Assembly: GCF_030505395.1 (NCBI RefSeq)
Contig: NZ_CP130044.1
Span: forward strand, 357,001-421,000
From: Asticcacaulis sp. ZE23SCel15
Lineage (GTDB): Bacteria > Pseudomonadota > Alphaproteobacteria > Caulobacterales > Caulobacteraceae
Direction of reading: 5' to 3'
Length of the DNA: 64,000 nucleotides
The notes beneath the pieces were generated by a model. That model did not search any database and was not told the origin of the DNA. It saw only the letters and a list, made by a program, of their open reading frames with translations. Within the stretch, counting starts at the first letter, position 1; each line of letters begins with the position of its first letter. Both the position numbers and the translations under genes were made by a program. Of this stretch, positions 24,170 to 32,878 are shown in pieces.

Positions 24170-26002
24170 ATGGCCAAAACACCCAGCACCAAAGCCCCCC
24201 TGCTCGCCCTCAAAGACATCCGCCTGATGGATGGCTCCCACCCTCTGTTTGACGGGGTCGATATCGCGTTAGAGCGCAATGTCCGCGCCTGTCTGGTCGG
24301 TAAAAACGGGGCGGGCAAATCGACGCTCATGCGCCTGATGGCCGGTTTGATCGATACCGATTCCGGTGAGCGCATCGTTATGAACGGCATGAAATACGCC
24401 TTCGTGCTGCAAGAACCTGAGCCGGTCGGTGAGACCCTGCTGGATTGGCTGACCTCAGCCGGCGCGGAACACTATACCGCCGAAGCCGAACTCTATGCCT
24501 TTGGCCTTGATCCGCAAAAGCAGACGGCGGGCCTGTCCGGGGGCGAAAAGCGCCGCGCCGCTCTGGCCAAGGCCTTTGCCGAAGAACCCGACCTGATTTT
24601 CCTCGATGAGCCGACCAACCACCTCGATATCTTCGCGATTGAAACCCTCGAAGACCGTATCCGGTCGTTCCGTGGTGCCGTGCTGGTCGTCAGCCACGAC
24701 CGTACATTCTTAGAGCGCGTCACCCAGCGCTGCTACTGGCTCTATAACCGTAAGGTGCGTCAGCTTGATGCGGGTTATTCGTCGTTTGAGGCCTGGTCCG
24801 ATCAGGTCATGAAGGACGACGAGGAATCCCTCAACCGCCTGCAAAAGGCGATCGAGCGCGAAACCAAGACCTTTTATTCGTCGATCACCGCCCGTCGTAC
24901 CCGGAATGAGGGCCGCGCCGCCCGCCTCAACGCCATGCGCGCCGATGCCTCCGCGCGCCTGCTGCAACGCTCCAAGACCATGGAAATGTCGATCGATTCC
25001 GGCGGCACGTCGGGTAAGCTGGTCGCCGAACTCAAAGGCGTGTCGAAATCGTTTGGCGATAAGGTGTTGCTCAATGATTTCTCGACCCGCATCATGCGCG
25101 GTGACCGTCTCGCTATCGTCGGCCCGAACGGCGCGGGCAAGTCGACCCTGATCAAGCTGTTGCTGGGTCAGGAACCGGCCAACAGCGGCGAAATCAAACT
25201 CGGCACCGCGCTTGAGGTCGCCTATCTCGATCAGGGCCGCGACGCCCTGAAAGGCGATGAAACCCTGTGGGACATGCTGGCGAACTCTGGCAGCGATCAG
25301 ATTCTGGTGCAAGGTCAGCCCAAGCACGTCGCCGCCTATGCCAAGGATTTCCTGTTCCGCGACAATCAGTTGCGTCAGCCGGTCAAATCCCTGTCAGGGG
25401 GTGAACGCAACCGCCTGCAACTGGCGCGCGCCTTGGCCAAATCGACCAATCTGCTGGTGCTCGATGAGCCGACCAACGACCTAGATATGGATACGCTGGA
25501 TTTGCTTGAAGACATGCTGGCCGACTTTGACGGCACGCTGATCCTGGTGTCCCACGACCGGGACTTTATTGACCGGCTGGCGACCTCGACCTTAGCGCTC
25601 AACGGGCGCGGCGGGGCGGTTGAAACCCCCGGCGGTTGGCAGGATTTCCTGCGTCAGAACCCCGATTTCTTCAGCGAGATCAGCTCAAAATCGCGCGAAA
25701 AAACGACGGGTAAGACGTTTACGCCAGCGCCATCCGCGGCCCCTGCGCCCGCAAAAACCGCCACCAAAAAACTGAGCTATAAGGACCAAAAGCGCCTTGA
25801 GGACTTAACCGCCTTCATGCCGAAATGGGAGGCCGAAATCAAAGCGCTGGAGGCCGTGTTGGCCGACCCTGACCTCTATGCCAAAAACCCGAAAAAGTTC
25901 GACGCCACCATGGTCACCCTCGACCGTCTGAAAAGCGATCTGGAGGCTGGCGAAATGGAATGGCTGGGCCTGGAGGAAATGCGCGAAGCGTTGAAGGGGT
26001 AA
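24170..26002 (+). CDS. ABC-F family ATPase (Uup-like)
   Basis: This 610-residue cytoplasmic protein has two ABC ATPase domains in tandem and no membrane part, the ABC-F layout of ribosome-associated factors. Domain 1 has GKNGAGKSTL (Walker A), LSGGEKRRAALAKA (signature) and LIFLDEPTNHLD (Walker B). Domain 2 has GPNGAGKSTL, LSGGERNRLQLARAL and LLVLDEPTNDLD. A linker helix lies between, and a C-terminal charged coiled coil (about 520-605) follows, as in Uup. Uup acts on ribosomes or branched DNA intermediates; which applies here cannot be read from sequence. Confidence 0.93.
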   Translation: MAKTPSTKAPLLALKDIRLMDGSHPLFDGVDIALERNVRACLVGKNGAGKSTLMRLMAGLIDTDSGERIVMNGMKYAFVLQEPEPVGETLLDWLTSAGAEHYTAEAELYAFGLDPQKQTAGLSGGEKRRAALAKAFAEEPDLIFLDEPTNHLDIFAIETLEDRIRSFRGAVLVVSHDRTFLERVTQRCYWLYNRKVRQLDAGYSSFEAWSDQVMKDDEESLNRLQKAIERETKTFYSSITARRTRNEGRAARLNAMRADASARLLQRSKTMEMSIDSGGTSGKLVAELKGVSKSFGDKVLLNDFSTRIMRGDRLAIVGPNGAGKSTLIKLLLGQEPANSGEIKLGTALEVAYLDQGRDALKGDETLWDMLANSGSDQILVQGQPKHVAAYAKDFLFRDNQLRQPVKSLSGGERNRLQLARALAKSTNLLVLDEPTNDLDMDTLDLLEDMLADFDGTLILVSHDRDFIDRLATSTLALNGRGGAVETPGGWQDFLRQNPDFFSEISSKSREKTTGKTFTPAPSAAPAPAKTATKKLSYKDQKRLEDLTAFMPKWEAEIKALEAVLADPDLYAKNPKKFDATMVTLDRLKSDLEAGEMEWLGLEEMREALKG

Positions 26003-26003
26003 T

Positions 26004-26036
26004 TACCTCACCTCCCCATTTCATGGAGAGGTGGAG
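26004..26036. repeat. Partial palindromic repeat, copy 7
   Basis: A short hairpin CACCTCCCCATTTCATGGAGAGGTGG directly after the ABC-F stop codon matches one module of the repeat family seen elsewhere in the window. It may act as the end of the ABC-F transcript. Confidence 0.5.
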
Positions 26037-26122
26037 TTGCCTCCGAAACCACGTCAGGTTTGTTAAATCTGGTAAAATTGTCTATGATTGGCCTATGCAT
26101 TTATCCGCGTGCGTGAACATAT

Positions 26123-26557
26123 ATGGACACTGAAATCGGCGCACTTGAAGGCTTCATAAAAGAATTTTGTGCGATTAAAAAACTTCCGTCGCAAACCGAT
26201 GATCTTTTCGAGTCGCTGGAGATTTACGGTGATGATGCCGACGAATTCATGGTGGATTTCGGGCAGCGCTTTGGTGTCGACGTGTCTGAATACCGGTGGT
26301 ATTTCCACACAGGTGAAGAGATAAGCTTCAACCCCGGTGCATGGTTTTTCAAGCCGCCAAATAAACGGGTGAGCTACATTCCCATCAGCTTTCAAACGCT
26401 ACAGGCAGCTATCGCGAAAAGGATGTGGCCCATTGCCTATCCTCCGCACGAATTGCCAAAGGTCAGATGGGATATCCGCATTACCCAAGCGATCACTTTG
26501 ATCCTAATCGCCATACCCATAGTGGGTTTTGTAATCGCAGCTACAACGTCGCCATAA
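26123..26557 (+). CDS. DUF1493-like protein with C-terminal membrane helix
   Basis: This 144-residue protein of unknown role resembles DUF1493: an acyl-carrier-like helical start (LEGFIKEFCAIKKL), then SLEIYGDDADEFMVDFGQRF and a beta part VDVSEYRWYFHTGEE. A membrane helix lies at about residues 120-140 (LILIAIPIVGFVIAA). DUF1493 proteins are usually orphan genes in accessory DNA and some are suspected immunity proteins. GC is low compared with the flanks, which points to transfer. Confidence 0.7.
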   Translation: MDTEIGALEGFIKEFCAIKKLPSQTDDLFESLEIYGDDADEFMVDFGQRFGVDVSEYRWYFHTGEEISFNPGAWFFKPPNKRVSYIPISFQTLQAAIAKRMWPIAYPPHELPKVRWDIRITQAITLILIAIPIVGFVIAATTSP

Positions 26558-26647
26558 ATTCGGGCTATAGATTATAAGTTAGGCGGATATTAAACTTGAC
26601 GGCGTAGGGTCATCGCGTTGCAACCTGTTTTTTGTGATCGCGGTGTG

Positions 26648-27580
26648 ATGGTAAAGGCTCTGTTTCGTCTGAGTGTGTGCGGGATTTTGGTGAGTGTGCT
26701 GCCTGTGGCGGCCGCGCCTGACCCCATGCTTAACTGGCCCGGAAAACCATCAGATACGGCCCCAAAAGCCGGACAGTATGGTGTACCGCCGTCCCCTTAT
26801 GGCGAAGTCGGTGGCTTTTTCAAAAAAGACCTGAATTGGGCCGGAAAATCACAAAGCCAAACGGCCCCAAAAGCCCAGCCCGCAGCCCCGCAAAACATAC
26901 CCCCTGTGGCCCCCTCCGACATCTTATCCCCGGTTACGGCATCGTCTGAGCGCCCCGCGCCCTATGTGCCGGAACCGGCTGCCGCCTACATCTACCGTCC
27001 GCGCAGCGTCGCCGTCGCGCCCCAAATCACACCGGTAATGACCGTGGCGTCTGTTAACGCCCCCGCCCTGCCCGCGCCCCCACCGCGCCTGACGGCTGAG
27101 GCCCTGCGCGAACTGGAAGCCGCCGGGGCAGTGCGTCATACATCTGCGCCCGCGCCCAAACCAGCCCCTGCCAAGCCCTTAGCAAAGGCGGTTCCGCCGC
27201 CGGTGACCATGGCGCCGATTCCCAACCCTAAGCCTGCCGCTCCAAAGCCAGCGCCGGTTCAGGCCGCTGCCGCCGCACCCGCAAAACCTGTCGCGCCCGC
27301 AAAGCCTGAAACGAAAGTGGCCCTTAATCCCGCGCCATCTGCGGCCGAACAGACCCTGACGATCGCGCCCGATCCTGACGCCTACCACATTCCGCCCACC
27401 AGCAAATATTACCGCGGCCCGGCGGTTGCGGCGGGCGAAACCGACAGCGCCACCTCCGATCAAAGCGCGCGTTATTATTCGCTGCACCGCGACTACGGTC
27501 TTGTGCCCGATAGTCTGTCCAACACCTCTGTGGCCGGTGACAACCTGCCGACTGCCCAAACTGCTGATACCAAACCGTAA
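26648..27580 (+). CDS. Exported Pro/Ala-rich protein with LNW-GK repeats
   Basis: I do not recognise the family. The ATG at 26648 gives a 310-residue protein with a signal peptide (VKALFRLSVCGILVSVLP, cleavage near residue 23). The N-terminal part carries a two-fold repeat LNWPGKPSDTAPKA and LNWAGKSQSQTAPKA with PYGEVGGFFKKD between. Then follows a long Pro/Ala/Lys linker (about residues 90-245), which looks extended and could cross the periplasm. A short conserved-looking end (YHIPPTSKYYRGPAVAAGE, YYSLHRDYGLVPDS) closes it. A periplasmic or envelope-spanning role is possible; nothing more can be said. Confidence 0.7.
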   Translation: MVKALFRLSVCGILVSVLPVAAAPDPMLNWPGKPSDTAPKAGQYGVPPSPYGEVGGFFKKDLNWAGKSQSQTAPKAQPAAPQNIPPVAPSDILSPVTASSERPAPYVPEPAAAYIYRPRSVAVAPQITPVMTVASVNAPALPAPPPRLTAEALRELEAAGAVRHTSAPAPKPAPAKPLAKAVPPPVTMAPIPNPKPAAPKPAPVQAAAAAPAKPVAPAKPETKVALNPAPSAAEQTLTIAPDPDAYHIPPTSKYYRGPAVAAGETDSATSDQSARYYSLHRDYGLVPDSLSNTSVAGDNLPTAQTADTKP

Positions 27581-27627
27581 AAACTACCGCGTTCCGAAAT
27601 AGAATATTTCAATCACATGGTCTGCAC

Positions 27628-28713
27628 ATGTCATCTGCCTTACTATCTCTGATCGACCTCGCCAAGGAGCCGTCGAGCGGCAAACGCCGTGAGCTCCTGC
27701 GCGAAGTCACCAACCTGTTTCTGGCCCATCCTGACGCCATTTCCGACACGGAAATGCAGCTTTACGATATGGTCATGAGCCAGCTCACCGATGAGATGGA
27801 GGCCGTGGTCCGCGCCGAAATCGCTCACAAAATGTCTGGTGCGGCGGCCGCCCCGCAAGGGCTGCTGCGGCAACTGATGGTCGACCATATCGATGTGGCC
27901 GAACCGATCCTGATGCGCTCAAACGCTCTGTCGGAAAGCGACCTTTTGCACGTCGTCAACACCCAGGGACAGGAGCACTTACGCGCCGTGTCGCGCCGGG
28001 AAACCGTCACCGAAAACGTCTCCGGCGTTATTGTGCGACGTGGTGATGACACTACCCTGAACGTGCTTTTGAAAAACGACGGCGCGCGCCTGTCGCGGGA
28101 ATCGACCGAAGCCGTCGTCGCCCGCGCTCAGGCCAATCCGGAACTGCACGCCGCCGTCATTGGGCGGACCGACCTGCCCGCCGACCTGATGAATGAGATG
28201 TATTTCGTGGTCGAAGCCCGCCTGCGTGAACGCATCCTTGAAGAAAATGCCAAGCTCGATCCGGCCTTGCTGGATGAGGCCATGAGCAAGGGCCGAAACA
28301 GCGTCGCCATCGCTCACGGCTCTTACCCTGCGGATTTTGAAGCCATTTCGGCTGAGGTCGAGGCCCTGCGCAAGAACGAAAAACTGACCCCGCCGCTGCT
28401 GGCGCGCTATATGCGTGACCCGAATCCGACCTGGTTCCTGGTCGCCCTGTCGCAACTGGCCGATCTTGATTTTCTGACCGCCAAGCATCTGGTGGAAAAG
28501 CGTGAAATAGACGCCCTGGCAATTGCGTGTAAGGCTGCCGATCTGGAAAAATCGCTGTTCCTGACCTACGCTATGATCATGCTCAACCATCAGGAAAACG
28601 CCATGGCCAAGGCGCAGGAATATGGCCGGCTTTATGCCGACCTGCCGCGCGAAACGGCCTTGCGCACCATCCGTTTCTGGCGTCTGCGCCGGGCGGAAGG
28701 GCACGCCGCTTAA
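27628..28713 (+). CDS. DUF2336-domain protein
   Basis: This 361-residue soluble helical protein has the DUF2336 layout: the N-terminal helix SALLSLIDLAKEPSSGKRREL, then LFLAHPDAISDTEMQLYDMVMSQL, and HEAT-like repeats such as NDGARLSRESTEAVVARAQ and HAAVIGRTDLPADLMNEMY. DUF2336 is typical of alphaproteobacteria and its function is not known, though some members neighbour signalling genes. It has its own short upstream region 47 bases after the preceding gene and ends at a two-hairpin terminator. Confidence 0.85.
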   Translation: MSSALLSLIDLAKEPSSGKRRELLREVTNLFLAHPDAISDTEMQLYDMVMSQLTDEMEAVVRAEIAHKMSGAAAAPQGLLRQLMVDHIDVAEPILMRSNALSESDLLHVVNTQGQEHLRAVSRRETVTENVSGVIVRRGDDTTLNVLLKNDGARLSRESTEAVVARAQANPELHAAVIGRTDLPADLMNEMYFVVEARLRERILEENAKLDPALLDEAMSKGRNSVAIAHGSYPADFEAISAEVEALRKNEKLTPPLLARYMRDPNPTWFLVALSQLADLDFLTAKHLVEKREIDALAIACKAADLEKSLFLTYAMIMLNHQENAMAKAQEYGRLYADLPRETALRTIRFWRLRRAEGHAA

Positions 28714-28717
28714 TTCA

Positions 28718-28747
28718 GTCAAAAGTTGCCCTTCGGGTACTTTTGAC
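28718..28747 (+). terminator. Hairpin after DUF2336 gene
   Basis: GTCAAAAGT and ACTTTTGAC pair with further GC pairs around a TTCG-type loop (TTGCCCTTCGGGTA) five bases after the stop. The A/T-rich lower stem makes it able to work in both directions. Confidence 0.6.
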
Positions 28748-28760
28748 TGGGCCATTTGAA

Positions 28761-28795
28761 AAAATCCGCTTGGGACGGCCCAGCGCGGATTTTTT
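28761..28795. terminator. Bidirectional terminator between convergent genes
   Basis: AAAATCCGC (28761-28769) and GCGGATTTTT (28785-28795) form a stem closed by a GC-rich inner part GGGACGGCCC and followed by T5. It lies between the convergent DUF2336 and esterase genes and can serve both. Confidence 0.75.
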
Positions 28796-28798
28796 GCT

Positions 28799-29818
28799 TT
28801 ATTTTGCGGAATCGAAAGACAAATTCTTGTCGAAGAACGGCAGGACATGGTTCTGGAAGCGGTCGGCAACGCCGCTGACGTGATCGCCGTCATAAAGCTG
28901 ATAGCTGTCGGTTATGCCGTAGTCGCTTAAGATTTTGTGCAGGGCCTCGGTATCGGTTTTCAGACCGTCACGATCCCCGACATCAAGGGCAATCGCCTTA
29001 TATTTTCGCAAATTAGGCACATATTGATGCACCATCGCGTTGGGCGCATTGGCCGCCCAGCGCGCCAGCACATCGGGCTGCAGCACGCCGTCTTTGGTCG
29101 GCAGATCGGCATAGAATGGCGCGGCTTTGGGATTAGGCGACCAGGCCGACGCCGTGGCCAGAGTCGCCCTCTCCATGAACCCCAGCGTCTTTGACTCGTC
29201 CGGGGATTTCAAGGCCTCTAGCTTAGCCGCCGTCTCTGGTGGCGGAGCCCCGCGCGCCGACATGCAGCACGGACTCATGGCGTAAAGCGCGCCAAACACC
29301 TCCGGGTGCTTCATGCCAATACGCATGGTGCCGTAACCACCCATCGAATGGCCGGCCAGCCCCCGGCTTTCCCGGCGGGCAAGGGTGCGGTAGTGGCTGT
29401 CGATATAGGCCACCACATCGCGGGCAATAAACCCTTCCCAATCGCCGGTCGTGACCGAGTTGGAATACATCGAGCCATTATGCACGGTCTGCGAATTGGG
29501 CAGGACGACGATCATGTCCTTTACCCCCGCCGCAAAGGCCGCCTCGATCGTGGCGGGTGATTTGATCTCTTTGGTCCAGATCTCGTTATTGATCGAATAG
29601 CCGTGCAGGGCATAGATAACCGGATAGCGCTTATTCGGGTTGGCGGTATAGTCCGGCGGCAGATAGACAATCACGCTGCGATCCGCCGAGTTACCCTCAA
29701 GATTGCCCTCAAGCGATGTGCCGTGGACCGTAATCTTTTCCACAGTCACCGGCTTTGCATAGGCGACTGGCGCACAGGCAATCGCGGCCGCCACCATCAG
29801 GTGAGCGAAAATCTTCAT
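28799..29818 (-). CDS. Exported esterase D-family alpha/beta hydrolase
   Basis: From the ATG at 29818 (SD GGAAG) the product is 339 residues with a signal peptide (IFAHLMVAAAIACAPVAYA). It has an alpha/beta-hydrolase fold of the esterase D/feruloyl-esterase type: SVIVYLPPDYT, YPVIYALHGYS, the nucleophile elbow GLAGHSMGGYG, and a late His in LYDGDHVSG. Such enzymes release acetyl or feruloyl groups from plant polysaccharides. The gene is divergent from the GH43 enzyme, which supports joint action on xylan- or arabinan-type polymers. The longer frame to 29878 lacks a signal-peptide start. Confidence 0.87.
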   Translation of the reverse strand: MKIFAHLMVAAAIACAPVAYAKPVTVEKITVHGTSLEGNLEGNSADRSVIVYLPPDYTANPNKRYPVIYALHGYSINNEIWTKEIKSPATIEAAFAAGVKDMIVVLPNSQTVHNGSMYSNSVTTGDWEGFIARDVVAYIDSHYRTLARRESRGLAGHSMGGYGTMRIGMKHPEVFGALYAMSPCCMSARGAPPPETAAKLEALKSPDESKTLGFMERATLATASAWSPNPKAAPFYADLPTKDGVLQPDVLARWAANAPNAMVHQYVPNLRKYKAIALDVGDRDGLKTDTEALHKILSDYGITDSYQLYDGDHVSGVADRFQNHVLPFFDKNLSFDSAK

Positions 29819-29906
29819 CAGCGTCTTCCCGTTTTTATAAGTGTTATTTGACCGCCATTTACTCAGACTATTGCACATCTGTCAAAGCCCACCATACTAA
29901 GCGATA

Positions 29907-29932
29907 GTCGAAAAGTGTAAGCGGTTTTCGAC
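29907..29932. promoter_or_regulatory. Palindrome between esterase and GH43 genes, possible operator
   Basis: Perfect 8-bp arms GTCGAAAA (29907-29914) and TTTTCGAC (29925-29932) enclose GTGTAAGCGG. The middle TGTAAGCGGTTTTC also resembles LacI-family sites with a central GCG step. It lies 89 bases before the esterase start and 54 before the GH43 start, in the only shared control region, so one regulator could govern both genes. Confidence 0.5.
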
Positions 29933-29985
29933 AACGATATCGCGACAGACAATCTAATAAAAAAACAAATCCAGGGATACTAAGA

Positions 29986-30975
29986 ATGCTCAAAATCACG
30001 TCACTCATCATGGCGGGCCTTATGCTGGCCACGACCGCCACAGCCGAGCCCCGTACGCCGGGGGCCAACCCGCTATTTACCGATATGTTCACCGCTGATC
30101 CGGCCCCGCTGGTGGTGGGGGATACGGTCTATCTCTACACCGGCCACGACGAAGCGCGCGGCGAAGAAATGTTCACCATGAAGGACTGGCGCGTCTTTTC
30201 ATCCAAAGACCTTCTGACCTGGACCGCCCACGGCCCGATCATGAAGGCGACCGATTTCAAGTGGGCCGCAAAGGATGCCTGGGCCGCACAGACGATTGAG
30301 AAAGACGGCAAGTTCTATTTTTACGCGGCGGTTGAGCACGACAAAAGCCAGCCCGGCAAAGCTATTGGCGTGGCGGTCTCAGATAGCCCCACCGGCCCGT
30401 TTGTCGATGCGCGTGGCACGGCGTTGATCCATAATCAAATGACCCCGCAGGGCCCGCACACCTGGGATGACATCGACCCGACCGTGTTCATTGATGATGA
30501 CGGCACGGCCTGGCTGATCTGGGGCAATTTCAACTGTTATTACGCCAAGCTGAAGCCCAATATGATCGCGCTGGATGGCCCTATCAAGCAGTTCGACCTG
30601 CCTCATTTCGAGGAAGGCCCGTGGATCACCAAGCGCGGCGATATCTATTACCTGACCTATGCTTCACGCGATAAGTCGAAAGACAAAGATGAGACCATAT
30701 CCTACGCCACCGCGCCGTCGATCACCGGCCCGTGGACATTTCAGGGCGTGCTGACCGGGTCGGCTAAGAACAGCTTTACCATCCACCCGGGCATTATCAC
30801 CTTCAAAGGCAAAGACTATTTCTTCTACCATGATGCGTCGCTTACCATCGGTGATCAGACCGGCGCCATCGGCAGACGCGCCGTGCGGGCCGAGCATCTG
30901 TACTATAACCCTGACGGCACGATGCAGCCGGTGACACAGACTGAGGCCGGGCTAACTGCCCCGCGCAAACAATAG
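29986..30975 (+). CDS. Exported glycoside hydrolase family 43
   Basis: This 329-residue enzyme has a signal peptide (LKITSLIMAGLMLATTATA). It is a five-bladed beta-propeller of the GH43 type: the base Asp in FTADPAPLVVGDTVYLYTG (D38), the pKa-setting Asp in DDIDPTVFIDDDGTAWLIWG, and the acid Glu in HFEEGPWITKRGDIYYLTY. Members are xylosidases, arabinofuranosidases or arabinanases acting by inversion. The exact substrate cannot be read from sequence. It has its own ATG at 29986 and faces the esterase gene. Confidence 0.93.
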   Translation: MLKITSLIMAGLMLATTATAEPRTPGANPLFTDMFTADPAPLVVGDTVYLYTGHDEARGEEMFTMKDWRVFSSKDLLTWTAHGPIMKATDFKWAAKDAWAAQTIEKDGKFYFYAAVEHDKSQPGKAIGVAVSDSPTGPFVDARGTALIHNQMTPQGPHTWDDIDPTVFIDDDGTAWLIWGNFNCYYAKLKPNMIALDGPIKQFDLPHFEEGPWITKRGDIYYLTYASRDKSKDKDETISYATAPSITGPWTFQGVLTGSAKNSFTIHPGIITFKGKDYFFYHDASLTIGDQTGAIGRRAVRAEHLYYNPDGTMQPVTQTEAGLTAPRKQ

Positions 30976-31489
30976 GCGTGACTATTCTCAGAGTTTAGAA
31001 ATAATCGCACACACTTTTTTGTGCATATCCATTCCATAGTTTGTGATCACATCCCCATTGTGACTGTGGATAAGTTTAGGTATATGTTAACTAGGTTTAA
31101 AGGGATTGGGGCACCCGCAGGTCTCCTCAGCCAAGGTCTCACCGGGGGTTCGAGACTGACGGCATTAAGGAAACCGCCCGCCACAATTCCCTTTGCTTAC
31201 TGGATAAATCGCCGCAAGGACTGTTGGATGCTCAGCATCGATGACATTTCAGAAACTTATGGAACGCAGTTTGCGGCGTCCCTGACCCTGTGCGCGTCGG
31301 TTATCGACGTGTCTGAAAATAACCTGACGGCCAGTGACGACCTTAGGTCGTACCGCGCCGGAACTTTACGGCCCGCCCACCGGAATCTTCCCGGCGGCGG
31401 CGACCCGCAAGGCCCGCAGGCTTAACCGCCGGACGTTGAAGCTTATCCCTTCGGCGTTCGGTCATCAGACCGGAGTCGGAGGAAAGCAA
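30976..31489. other. Long leader/intergenic region before a membrane-protein gene
   Basis: This region has no convincing gene. It contains TGTGATCACA (around 31042), a DnaA-box match TGTGGATAA (31065-31073), TTAACTAGGTTTAA, and then a 96-base stretch with complementary ends (annotated separately). A 134-codon frame at 31021-31425 is open, but it lacks a ribosome site and its sense codons look random. A small frame from the ATG at 31228 is also possible but unsupported. The last 18 bases hold the ribosome site GGAGG of the next gene. Confidence 0.5.
31099..31194 (+). ncRNA. Candidate structured RNA element
   Basis: The ends AAAGGGATTG (31099-31108) and CAATTCCCTTT (31184-31194) are complementary over about 10 bp with one bulge. 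Inside, GTCTC (31136-31140) pairs with GAGAC (31152-31156) around a G-rich loop. I find no match to tRNA, SRP, 6S or riboswitch classes I know. It could be part of the 5' leader of the following gene or a separate small RNA. Confidence 0.3.
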
Positions 31490-32878
31490 ATGGCTGGACA
31501 TCCCCAGATCCGCACCAGATATATCATGGCCGTAGGCAGCGGCCTCGTCACCACGGCGCACCGCTTTGCGCGTGACGACAACCCGCACATCGTCGCGGTG
31601 AACGGCTTTTATCATCTCAAAGACCTTATCTTCACAACAGCCGATATCGCCGCCCTGCGCCAACTGATCGAAGGCGAAGGCTGGGACGCGTTTGAGGCAA
31701 CGCACCTTGCCTCCTCACGCCGACCAGAGGTCTGGTTCGACGGCCTCAAAATGGATGGCCGCAGCCTTGACGAGATCATCGCCCGGATGTCGCCCTATAA
31801 ACTCAGGATGCAGCGGCTGAAGGCGCTGGGGTGCAATCTGGGGTACGACCGCGGCCCTGAGCCTGCCCGCAATGACGATCATCCGCCGAACGCCGCGCCG
31901 CCAGACCCGTTTGGCGACCGCATCGCCCATAACCGCATCTTAGGCTGGGCTCTGGGCACGGCCAAAAACTACCAGGTCTATCTTAGGCGCAAAACGGCGG
32001 GGCTGCGGCAGGCCAAGGCCAGAATCCATGGCATCTGGATCATCAGCGCGGTCCTCAGCCTCATCGCCGTCGGTCTGGTCAATCTGTGCAGCCACCTGTG
32101 GAAGCCCGCCCAATTATGGCTGCCGCTGGTGGCCATGGCGGGGGTTCTGATCTTTATCGGCACCTTTACCGGCCTGATGATCCACACCACCTATAAGGAG
32201 GCCCTGCGGCAGCAAACCGAACTTAAAAATACAGCCACTGGCATCATCCGCGAACTGCACCTTAAGATGGACGCGTTTCTTAAGGCCCGCAAAGCTGATA
32301 TGGAAAAGCTGTATAAGGCCTGCATCGACGAGTGCGAGCACGCCCGCGACGATAGCTGGGCGGATCAGACGCCCGCCCACTGGCCGCTGCGGCGTAAGCG
32401 CTGGGCCGAAATGGCTGAATATATCAACCACCGCCGCCGGGTCGAGGATATCTACCTCGATACCGTCAGCGAATTTATCCCGATTGGCTATGCGGGACTG
32501 ACCGCCAAGGTGATCTATAAGGCGCACTTCATCCGCTTCTGGTTGACGCGGGATGCCATTGGCCACGGTATTCAGGCGGGCGGGGCGCTTCTGATCGTAG
32601 CCGCCGTTGCCCTGTCCTTACTGGCCGCCTCAGATGATCTGACCCGCGTGCTGATGCCGTTGATGGTAGCAACCCTGCTTACCGTCACCTTTATCTACGC
32701 GACCTTGAAAACGCGCCATCTGGAGGGCCTGGTGCGGACACCCGAAGGCACCGACATCATGATGAGCAACCTGAGTGTGGTTATACCTGACGATGATCCG
32801 AACCCCACCAGCCCGCTACCGGAACATCTGCGCCTCGACGCTATCCGTCAGATGCGCGATGACGACCGGAGACGTTAG
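31490..32878 (+). CDS. Membrane protein of unknown function
   Basis: From the ATG at 31490, preceded by CGGAGGAAAGC, the product is 462 residues. I do not know the family. A soluble N-terminal domain (about 1-145) with HIVAVNGFYHLKDLIFTT and RPEVWFDGLKMDGRSLDEI comes first. Then come a pair of membrane helices (about 177-225), a long charged helical region (about 225-330, KMDAFLKARKADMEKLYKA) and a second pair of helices (about 350-400). The longer frame from 31334 begins in the leader and gives poor sequence. Two helix pairs with a charged helical domain between suggest a sensor or scaffold. The stop overlaps the convergent hydrolase gene by 4 bases. Confidence 0.7.
   Translation: MAGHPQIRTRYIMAVGSGLVTTAHRFARDDNPHIVAVNGFYHLKDLIFTTADIAALRQLIEGEGWDAFEATHLASSRRPEVWFDGLKMDGRSLDEIIARMSPYKLRMQRLKALGCNLGYDRGPEPARNDDHPPNAAPPDPFGDRIAHNRILGWALGTAKNYQVYLRRKTAGLRQAKARIHGIWIISAVLSLIAVGLVNLCSHLWKPAQLWLPLVAMAGVLIFIGTFTGLMIHTTYKEALRQQTELKNTATGIIRELHLKMDAFLKARKADMEKLYKACIDECEHARDDSWADQTPAHWPLRRKRWAEMAEYINHRRRVEDIYLDTVSEFIPIGYAGLTAKVIYKAHFIRFWLTRDAIGHGIQAGGALLIVAAVALSLLAASDDLTRVLMPLMVATLLTVTFIYATLKTRHLEGLVRTPEGTDIMMSNLSVVIPDDDPNPTSPLPEHLRLDAIRQMRDDDRRR

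Noticed and set aside
31065-31100. Chromosome origin (DnaA box with TTAA motifs)
   Set aside because: Only one DnaA box, TTAA spacing is 6 and not 7, and no origin genes are near. One such 9-mer is near chance expectation.
31021-31425. 134-codon open frame as a gene
   Set aside because: No ribosome site, odd composition, overlaps the start of another frame, and it passes through a structured element.
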